Positions 33,290-40,000 of a DNA stretch of 40,000 nucleotides are shown here, in pieces. The stretch lies in assembly GCF_030272615.1 (NCBI RefSeq), contig NW_026729171.1, positions 1 to 40,000 of the forward strand. The letters run 5' to 3'. The notes below the pieces were generated by a model. The model did not search any database. It saw only the letters and a list, made by a program, of their open reading frames with translations, and had not been told where the DNA came from. Position 1 is the first letter of the stretch, and the number at the start of each line of letters is the position of its first letter. This DNA is from Cryptomeria japonica (taxonomy: Eukaryota; Streptophyta; Pinopsida; Cupressales; Cupressaceae). Made by a program: the position numbers and the translations under genes.

Positions 33290-33560
33290 GAATTTGTGTC
33301 CGATGACCTGCCATGCGCAGGAAGGCGGAATTTGGGTCCGATGACCGAGTTGATGGCGTGCCATGCGCAGAAAGGCGGAATTTGGGTCCGATGACCGAGT
33401 TGATGTTGATGGCCCGCCATGCACAGGAAGGCGGAATTTGGGTCCGATGACCGATTTGAAGGCGTGCCATGCGCAGAAAGGCGGAGTTTGGGTCCGATGA
33501 CCGAGTTGATATTGATGGCCCGCCATGCGCAGGAAGGCGGAATTTGGGTCCGATGACCTG
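33290..33560. repeat. Short ~54-66-bp repeats (GGGTCCGATGACC)
   Basis: About six copies of GGCGGAATTTGGGTCCGATG followed by ACCGAGTTGATG and GCCATGCGCAGAAAG, differing by short indels. The unit is the tail of the 311-bp promoter repeat amplified by itself. No promoter motif lies inside. Confidence 0.8.
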
Positions 33561-33693
33561 ACATACGCATGGAGTCCGACTCGGGGGCCGATGTTCGATT
33601 CGATGACTTGCATTGTGGGTAAAGTCGGAAGTTGTGGTCTTTGACCCGATTCGATGACCAGACTTCGGCTGCTTGAGAATCGGACAAATAACT

Positions 33694-33703
33694 TATATAG
33701 GGG
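33694..33703 (+). promoter_or_regulatory. Pol I promoter-like element P11
   Basis: Core GAATCGGACAAATAACTTA then TATAGGGGAGGTAG; AACTTA replaces AGCTTA, a variant shared by P11-P13 only. A GGGGAGG ... CCTCCCC dyad directly follows the start. Confidence 0.75.
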
Positions 33704-34134
33704 AGGTAGTGTTCTCGAGCATCCTCCCCCCGTGCCCGTTTATGTCGATTGATGCTGGTGCTCGACTGGTTGGAGCGCTCGGATGCAAAAATCTTGCACC
33801 AGGATTTATCGATTGTGATGGACACGGCAAGTCTCCTGATTGCTATGCAGGAGCTCATCGTGAATCTCTATGCGGCCTTGGTATGGACTCGACCTGCGGA
33901 ATGGTTCGGCAATGGTAGTCGCTCCAACACGTCCTTGCAATGGCCACAGAGGTGATTCGACTAGAGCTCCAGTCTAGCTTTTGGGTTGCTTGGCGGACTG
34001 GTATAGCCGCGATCGAGTTCCGGCCATGAACGTTTTAGATAGCTCTTGGGCTTTCTGGGACGGAAGTCGGAAGTTTGGGCTGTTGTCCGATTTGATGACC
34101 ATTCTTCGGATGTGTGAGAATCGGACAAATAACT

Positions 34135-34144
34135 TATATAGGGG
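34135..34144 (+). promoter_or_regulatory. Pol I promoter-like element P12
   Basis: Core with AACTTATATAGGGGACTGTG. The downstream sequence differs from the others but keeps base pairing: GGGGACTG can pair with CAGCCCC with a bulged A. Confidence 0.75.
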
Positions 34145-34624
34145 ACTGTGTTGTCTCACGCAGCCCCCTCCGTGCCCCTCTATCTCGACCGATGTTGGTG
34201 CTTGAAAGGGTTGGGATCGCTCGGATTTATAAACGTGCACCACCATTTGTCGAGTGTGAGGGACGCGGCAGGTCTCCTAAATGCTATACGGGCGCTCTCT
34301 GAGAATCTCTATCCGGCCTCGACACAGACTAGTCTTGCTGAATGGTTTGGCACTGGTAGTCGATCCAACACGTCGTTGTTGTGGCCGCCTAGGCGATTCG
34401 ATTCGAGCCCCCGTCTAGCTTTTGGGTTGCTTGGCGGATTTTGCCCTATCCGCAAGTGAGCTCGGTCCCTAAACGTTCGAGAAACCCGATTGCTATGCGC
34501 CGACTCTCTTTCTTGCGAGCCTCCATCTAGCTTTTGGGTCTCTACGGAACGGAAGTCGGAATCTGGGACCGTTGTTTGATTCGACGAGGCAGACTACGGT
34601 TGTGCGAGAATCGGACAAATAACT

Positions 34625-34634
34625 TATATAGGGG
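34625..34634 (+). promoter_or_regulatory. Pol I promoter-like element P13, best candidate gene promoter
   Basis: Core GAATCGGACAAATAACTTA then TATAGGGGAGGTG; inferred start near 34,630. It is the last copy before the 188-bp array, with nothing like it in the remaining 5.4 kb, and is followed by a strong 31-bp hairpin. This makes it the likeliest start of the 35S precursor, but any of P11-P13 could serve, and the true start needs mapping of RNA 5' ends. Confidence 0.7.
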
Positions 34635-34661
34635 AGGTGTTGACTGGAGCATTCTCCCCCG

Positions 34662-34751
34662 TGCCCCTCTAACTCGACCAATGCTGGCGCTCGAACGGTG
34701 GTAGCGCTCGGATTTTCGTTGAGCGCCAGCATTGGTCGATTTAGAGGGGCA
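34662..34751 (+). other. Strong hairpin in the early pre-rRNA leader
   Basis: Arms 34,662-34,692 and 34,721-34,751 are complementary over 31 bp with one mismatch; the 28-nt loop begins GAACGGTGG. Arm motifs are CGACCAATGCTGGCGCTC and GAGCGCCAGCATTGGTCG. It begins ~30 nt after the inferred start. Diverged counterparts with partly retained pairing lie after P11 (about 33,730-33,825) and P12 (about 34,170-34,265). Confidence 0.85.
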
Positions 34752-35000
34752 TGCGAGATTCCCGAATGCTATGCGAGGGCTCTAACGGAAATGTCTATTG
34801 GTTTCGGTATGGATGCAATTGCGAGTGGTTCGGCAAAGGTAGTCGTTCCGATGCGTCCATGTCGTGGCCAAATCGATAATTCGATTTGAGCCCTCGTATA
34901 GCATTTGGGTCTCTCGATGTGATTCCGCATTCCAGTCCCTTTGGGCACTGCTTGAGCCGCATCCCAGGGGGTTCCCTTCCCAATAATCTGCCTCGCAACC

Positions 35001-38000
35001 CGATTGCTATGCGGTGAGGCTCCTCGGCCGCCTCGGAACTATCTGTGTATCAGACGCATCGCGGGATAAGGGGTTGGCAACGGTAGTCGCCCCAAGCGCG
35101 TCCGATGCTTGGACCATTCCGAGGCGGCCCTGAAGCCTCTTCCGTCTAGCCGTTGGGTCCTTCTCGCCGCATCCCTTGCCTCGCACCCCGATTGCTATGC
35201 GGTGAGGCTCCTCGGCCGCCTTGGAACTATCTGTGTATCAGACGCATCGCGGGATAAGGGGTTGTCACTGGTAGTCGCCCCAAGCGCGTCCGATGCTTGG
35301 ACCATTCCGAGGCGGCCCTGAAGCCTCTTCCGTCTAGCCGTTGGGTCCTTCTCGCCGCATCCCTCGACTCGCACCCCGATTGCTATGCGGTGAGGCTCCT
35401 CGGCCGCCTTGGAACTATCTGTGTATCGGACGCGTCGCGGGATAAGGGGTTGTCACTGGTAGTCGCCCCAAGCGCGTCCGATGCTTGGACCATTCCGAGG
35501 CGGCCCTGAAGCCTCTTCCGTCTAGCCGTTGGGTCCTTCTCGCCGCATCCCTCGCCTCGCACCCCGATTGCTATGCGGTGAGGCTCCTCGGCCGCCTTGG
35601 AACTATCTGTGTATCGGACGCGTCGCGGGATAAGGGGTTGTCACTGGTAGTCGCCCCAAGCGCGTGCGATGCATGGACCATTCCCAGGCGGCCCTGAAGC
35701 CTCTTCCGTCTAGCCGTTGGGTCCTTCTCGCCGCATCCCTCGCCTCGCACCCCGATTGCTATGCGGTGAGGCTCCTCGGCCGCCTTGGAACTATCTGTGT
35801 ATCGGACGCGTCGCGGGATAAGGGGTTGTCACTGGTAGTCGCCCCAAGCGCGTCCGATGCTTGGACCATTCCGAGGCGGCCCTGAAGCCTCTTCCGTCTA
35901 GCCGTTGGGTCCTTCTCGCCGCATCCCTCGCCTCGCACCCCGATTGCTATGCGGTGAGGCTCCTCGGCCGCCTTGGAACTATCTGTGTATCGGACGCGTC
36001 GCGGGATAAGGGGTTGTCACTGGTAGTCGCCCCAAGCGCGTCCGATGCTTGGACCATTCCGAGGCGGCCCTGAAGCCTCTTCCGTCTAGCCGTTGGGTCC
36101 TTCTCGCCGCATCCCTCGCCTCGCACCCCGATTGCTATGCGGTGAGGCTCCTCGGCCGCCTTGGAACTATCTGTGTATCGGACGCGTCGCGGGATAAGGG
36201 GTTGTCACTGGTAGTCGCCCCAAGCGCGTCCGATGCTTGGACCATTCCGAGGCGGACCTGAAGCCTCTTCCGTCTAGCCGTTGGGTCCTTCTCGCCGCAT
36301 CCCTCGCCTCGCACCCCGATTGCTATGCGGTGAGGCTCCTCGGCCGCCTTGGAACTATCTGTGTATCGGACGCGTCGCGGGATAAGGGGTTGTCACTGGT
36401 AGTCGCCCCAAGCGCGTCCGATGCTTGGACCATTCCGAGGCGGCCCTGAAGCCTCTTCCGTCTAGCCGTTGGGTCCTTCTCGCCGCATCCCTCGCCTCGC
36501 ACCCCGATTGCTATGCGGTGAGGCTCCTCGGCCGCCTTGGAACTATCTGTGTATCGGACGCGTCGCGGGATAAGGGGTTGTCACTGGTAGTCGCCCCAAG
36601 CGCGTCCGATGCTTGGACCATTCCGAGGCGGACCTGAAGCCTCTTCCGTCTAGCCGTTGGGTCCTTCTCGCCGCATCCCTCGCCTCGCACCCCGATTGCT
36701 ATGCGGTGAGGCTCCTCGGCCGCCTTGGAACTATCTGTGTATCGGACGCGTCGCGGGATAAGGGGTTGTCACTGGTAGTCGCCCCAAGCGCGTCCGATGC
36801 TTGGACCATTCCGAGGCGGCCCTGAAGCCTCTTCCGTCTAGCCGTTGGGTCCTTCTTGCCGCATCCCTCGCCTCGCACCCCGATTGCTATGCGGTGAGGC
36901 TCCTCGGCCGCCTTGGAACTATCTGTGTATCGGACGCGTCGCGGGATAAGGGGTTGTCACTGGTAGTCGCCCCAAGCGCGTCCGATGCTTGGACCATTCC
37001 GAGGCGGCCCTGAAGCCTCTTCCGTCTAGCCGTTGGGCCATTCCGAGGCGGACCTGAAGCCTCTTCCGTCTAGCCGTTGGGTCCTTCTCGCCGCATCCCT
37101 CGCCTCGCACCCCGATTGCTATGCGGTGAGGCTCCTCGGCCGCCTTGGAACTATCTGTGTATCGGACGCGTCGCGGGATAAGGGGTTGTCACTGGTAGTC
37201 GCCCCAAGCGCGTCCGATGCTTGGACCATTCCGAGGCGGCCCTGAAGCCTCTTCCGTCTAGCCGTTGGGTCCTTCTCGCCGCATCCCTCGCCTCGCACCC
37301 CGATTGCTATGCGGTGAGGCTCCTCGGCCGCCTTGGAACTATCTGTGTATCGGACGCGTCGCGGGATAAGGGGTTGTCACTGGTAGTCGCCCCAAGCGCG
37401 TCCGATGCTTGGACCATTCCGAGGCGGACCTGAAGCCTCTTCCCTCTAGCCGTTGGGGCTTTCTCGCCGCATCCCTCGCCTCGCACCCCGATTGCTATTC
37501 GGTGAGGCTCCTCGGCCGCCTTGGAACTATCTGTGTATCGGACGCATCGCGGGATAAGGGGTTGGCAGTGGTAGTCGCCCCAAGCGCGTCCGATGCTTGG
37601 ACCATTCCGAGGCGGCCCTGCAGCCTCTTCCGTCTAGCCGTTGGGGCCATCTCGCTGCATCCCCCACCTCGCACCACGATTGCTATGCGGTGAGGCTCCT
37701 TGGCCGCCTCGGAACTATCTGTGTATCGGACGCATCGCGGGATAAGGGGTTGTCACTGGTAGTCGCCCCAAGCGCGTCCGATGCTTGGACTATTCCGAGG
37801 CGGCCCTGCAGCCTCTTCCGTCTAGCCGTTGGGGCCATCTCGCCGCATCCCCCAGCTCCTCGGCCGCCTCGGAACTATCTGTGTATCGGACGCATCGCGG
37901 GATAAGGGGTTGGCAGTGGTAGTCGCCCCAAGCGCGTTCGATGCTTGGACTATTCCGAGGCGGCCCCGCAGCCTCTTCCGTCTACCCTTTGGGGCCATCT

Positions 38001-39153
38001 CGCCGCATCCCTCGCCTCGCACCCCGATTGCTATGCGGTGAGGCTCCTCGGCCGCCTGGGAACTATCTTCGTATCGGATGCATCGCGGGATAAGGGGTTG
38101 TCACTGGTAGTCGCCCCAAGCGCGTCCGATGCTTGGACTATTCCGAGGCGGCCCTGTGGCCTCTTCCGTCTAGCCGTTGGGGCCATCTCGCCGCATCCCT
38201 CACCTCGCACCCCCATTGCTATGCGGTGAGGCTCCTCGGCCGCCTTGGAACTGTCTTCGTATCGGAAGCATCGCGGGATAAGGGGTTGTCACTGGTAGTC
38301 GCCCCAAGCGCGTCCGATGCTTGGACTATTCCGAGGCGGCCCTGCAGCCTCTTCCGTCTAGCCGTTGGGGCCATCTCGCCGCATCCCCCACCTCGCACCC
38401 GGATTGCTATGCGGTGAGGCTCCTCGGCCGCCTTGGAACTATCTTCGTATCGGACGCATCGCGGGATAAGGGGTTGTCACTGGTAGTCGCCCCAAGCGCG
38501 TCCGATGCTTGGACTATTCCGACGCGGCCCTGTGGCCTCTTCCGTCTAGCCGTTGGGGCCATCTCGCCGCATCCCCCACCTCGCACCCCGATTGCTATGC
38601 GGTGAGGCTCCTCGGCCGCCTTGGAACCATCTTCGTATCGGACGCATCGCGGGATGAGGGGTTGTCACTGGTAGTCGCCCCAAGCGCGTCCGATGCTTGG
38701 ACCATTCCGAGGCGGCCCTGAAGCCTCTTCCGTCTAGCCGTTGGGGCCTTCCCGCCCCATCCCTCGCCTCGCACCCCCGATTGCTATGCGGTGAGGCTCC
38801 TCGGCCGCCTTGGAACCATCTGTGTATCGGACGCATCGCGGGATAAGGGGTTGGCACTGGTAGTCGCCCCAAGCGCGTCCGATGCTTGGAGCATTCCGAG
38901 GTGGCCCTGAAGCCTCTTCCGTCTAGCCGTTGGGGCCTTCCCGCCCCATCCCTCGCCTCGCACCCCGATTGATATGCGGTGAGGCTCCTCGGCCGCCTTG
39001 GAACTATCTGTGTATCGGACGCATCGCGGGATAAGGGGTTGGCACTGGTAGTCGTCCCAATCGCGTCCGATGCTTGGACCATTCCGAGGCGGCCCTGCAG
39101 CCTCTTCCGTTTAGCCGTCGGGGCCTTCCCGCCGCATCCCTCGCCTCGCATCC
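35001..39153 (+). repeat. 188-bp tandem repeat array in the probable ETS (22 units)
   Basis: Units begin CGATTGCTATGCGGTGAGG, followed by CTCCTCGGCCGCCTTGGAAC, GCGGGATAAGGGGTTG, GGTAGTCGCCCCAAGCGCG and TCTAGCCGTTGGG. Starts: 35001, 35189, then every 188 bp to 36881; 37113, 37301, 37489, 37677; a unit shortened by 28 bp near 37855; 38025, 38213, 38401, 38589, 38778, 38966. A 44-bp tandem duplication (36,994-37,037 and 37,038-37,081) shifts the phase. Left units read GGGTCCTTCTCG, middle-right units GGGGCCATCTCG, the last ones GGGGCCTTCCCGCC. A 70-codon open frame recurs in each unit only because the repeat does. Confidence 0.95.
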
Positions 39154-39410
39154 CGATTCCTATGCGGTGAGTCTTCTCGGCCGCCGCGGAACTATACCTG
39201 TTATTGCTACTGCATCCTTCGGCTGGTAACCTCCTCTGCCGCCTTGGAACGTTCTCTTTGTCGGACGCGTCGCGGGATAAGGGGTTGGCACTGGTAGTCG
39301 CCCCAAGCGCGCCCGATGCATAGACCGCTCCGAGTTGACCTTGCTTTCAGCCTCTCACATGCATAGACCTCTCTGAGTCGACCCTGCAGCCTCTCACGTT
39401 TAGCCTTTGG
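39154..39410 (+). repeat. Degenerate end of the 188-bp array
   Basis: A unit starting CGATTCCTATGCGG breaks off after about 45 bp. A second fragment (about 39,230-39,340) keeps GCGGGATAAGGGGTTGGCAC and the GGTAGTCGCCCC block but has a diverged start. Remaining sequence is CT-rich with two GCATAGACC motifs. Confidence 0.8.
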
Positions 39411-39696
39411 AATCTCGCCTCACAACATGATTGCTATCCTTGATGCATCCCTTGCCTCGAGCCCTGATTGCTTTCTTGGCTGCATCCCTCCTCTCCTCAC
39501 AGCCCGGTTGTCATCACTGCTTCATCCGTCGCTTCATGCATTCTGGCTGCTGGGCCCTTCCCACCGCACACCTCGATTGCTATCTCTTCTGCATCACACA
39601 CCCCGATTGCTATCTCTGCTACATCCCTCGGCTCTCACTTCTGCATCCTTCGCCTCCCACCTCGATTGCTATCAATGCTGCATCCGTAACCTCACA
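39411..39696 (+). repeat. CT-rich short repeats derived from the 188-bp unit junction
   Basis: Loose copies of CCCCGATTGCTAT joined to CTGCATCCCTCGCCTC, 30-50 bp each, near 39,428, 39,463, 39,572, 39,602 and 39,661. This is the end-to-start junction of the 188-bp unit amplified alone. No gene seen. Confidence 0.75.
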
Positions 39697-39860
39697 CCCC
39701 GATTGCTATGCGGGGAGGCTCCTTGGCCGCCTTGGAAATTTCTGTGTGTCGGACGCACCGCGGGATAAGGGGTTGGCACTGGTAGTCGCCCCAAGTGCGC
39801 CCGATTCTTAGACCGCTTCGAGGTGACCTCGTAGCCTCTTTCGTCCAGGCTTCCTGCCTT
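39697..39860 (+). repeat. Isolated diverged copy of the 188-bp unit
   Basis: CGATTGCTATGCGGGGAGG, then GGCCGCCTTGGAAATTTCTG, GCGGGATAAGGGGTTGGCAC and GGTAGTCGCCCCAAG, with a diverged end (GTAGCCTCTTTCGTCC). Separated from the main array by the CT-rich stretch. Confidence 0.85.
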
Positions 39861-40000
39861 CAACGCCCTTTTTACACCTCGATTGCTATGCGCGGGCTCG
39901 TTGGCGTCTATCACCTCTCTGCGAAGAGTGGCACGATGATTGTTGGGGTAAATCGTAGCAGTCCGATCTCTGGCCTTGGGCCATTGTGAGGGCTGATCGA
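39861..40000. other. Window end, probable ETS with nothing recognised
   Basis: One more CGATTGCTATGCG near 39,877, then sequence (TGAGGGCTGATCGA at the end) with no repeat, promoter or 18S start that I can recognise. Confidence 0.6.

Larger units (their letters stand above)
32107..33290 (+). repeat. 311-bp spacer-promoter repeats (4 copies)
   Basis: TATATAGGGG recurs at 32216, 32527, 32838 and 33149, exactly 311 bp apart. Each unit has a GGTGCGCACCAAGG motif about 110 bp upstream of the start (GGTGCACACC in the second copy), GAAGTTGGGGTCGATGTCCT, the start block, TCGATGGGTCGACTCC and GCGCCAACCTCAAAGACC. Then come two copies of GGGTCCGATGACC and ATGTGCAGGAAGGCGAATG. The core is shared with the 157-bp family, so one family arose from the other by gain or loss of ~154 bp. 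Confidence 0.9.
33600..34990 (+). repeat. Three ~440-490-bp promoter-plus-leader modules
   Basis: Modules start near 33,600, 34,060 and 34,547, each around a Pol I start block (P11-P13). After each start come a pyrimidine-rich CCCCCGTGCCC segment, the two arms of a hairpin, a GATTGCTATGC-like motif, GGTAGTCG...CC and CTAGCTTTTGGGT. Copies are diverged (unlike the 5S units), so this region is under less homogenisation. Parts of each module resemble the 188-bp ETS repeat further right. Confidence 0.8.
1..40000 (+). other. Plant 35S rDNA intergenic spacer plus probable 5' ETS (both ends open)
   Basis: The whole window reads as one ribosomal intergenic spacer. Plant Pol I start motifs on the plus strand at 30.5-34.6 kb set the 35S direction as left to right, so 26S should lie left of base 1 and 18S right of base 40,000. 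I saw neither the 18S start (TACCTGGTTGATCCTGCCAG) nor any recognisable 26S sequence. All long open frames are by-products of GC-rich tandem repeats. The rDNA identity rests on the 5S genes and promoter motifs; the direction is inferred from the promoter consensus. Confidence 0.85.
34630..40000 (+). other. Probable 5' external transcribed spacer (3' end outside the window)
   Basis: From the inferred P13 start to the window end lies no further Pol I motif and no 18S. By position this is the pre-rRNA leader, at least 5.4 kb, long for a plant. It comprises the hairpin, ~230 bp of diverged module sequence, the 188-bp array and a degenerate tail. Identification depends on P13 being the start. Confidence 0.65.

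Noticed and set aside
35109-37433. Recurrent ~70-codon ORF in each 188-bp unit
   Set aside because: 188 is not a multiple of three and each copy restarts and stops at the same repeat positions, so the ORF is a property of the repeat. The array lies in the probable pre-rRNA leader.
37945-39170. 18S rRNA start near the right end
   Set aside because: No sequence resembling the conserved 18S 5' end occurs up to base 40,000; the 188-bp repeat motifs continue to ~39,860.

Overview
This is nuclear ribosomal intergenic spacer (IGS) DNA from a seed plant, most likely a gymnosperm. It contains no credible protein-coding gene. Three things support this. First, five copies of a plant-type 5S rRNA gene lie on the minus strand, each followed by a T6 Pol III stop. 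Second, 13 copies of a plant RNA polymerase I start motif (TATATAGGGG inside a conserved block of about 30 bp) lie on the plus strand between 30.5 and 34.6 kb. Third, everything else is nested tandem repeat. The 5S variant (GCAGTTAAGCGCGCTTGGGC in the A-box region) resembles gymnosperm 5S as I remember it. Linked 5S-35S ('L-type') rDNA, including 5S on the strand opposite the 35S genes, is known in some gymnosperms (Podocarpus is the opposite-strand case I recall). The taxon is an inference.

Layout, left to right. (1) 1-29,026: four full copies and one truncated copy of a ~6.04-kb unit. Each unit holds T-rich modules of about 100 bp, a GC-rich array built on the palindrome GGTGCGCACC, one antisense 5S gene, an A-rich block of ~350 bp and a CACCCACC array of ~500 bp. 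(2) 28.5-30.24 kb: the CACCCACC array is expanded to ~1.7 kb and forms the right edge of the 5S units. (3) 30.2-34.6 kb: Pol I promoter-like repeats in three families (157-bp, 311-bp and ~450-490-bp spacing), separated by a 38/52-bp repeat array and a short ~60-bp repeat array. (4) 34.63 kb to the end: probable 5' external transcribed spacer (ETS) with about 22 copies of a 188-bp repeat and then a degenerate tail. Neither 26S (expected to the left) nor 18S (expected to the right) is reached, so the IGS as assembled exceeds 40 kb.

How the parts probably work together: Pol I would initiate rightwards at one or more of the 13 promoters, with the last one (about 34,630) the best candidate for the pre-rRNA start and the others acting as spacer promoters. 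Pol III would transcribe 5S leftwards from within the same spacer. The repeats look repeatedly homogenised by unequal exchange. A ~5-kb stretch (about 6.69-11.94 kb) carries far more single-base indels than its sister units and may be an unpolished assembly segment; the 5S copy inside it is damaged.
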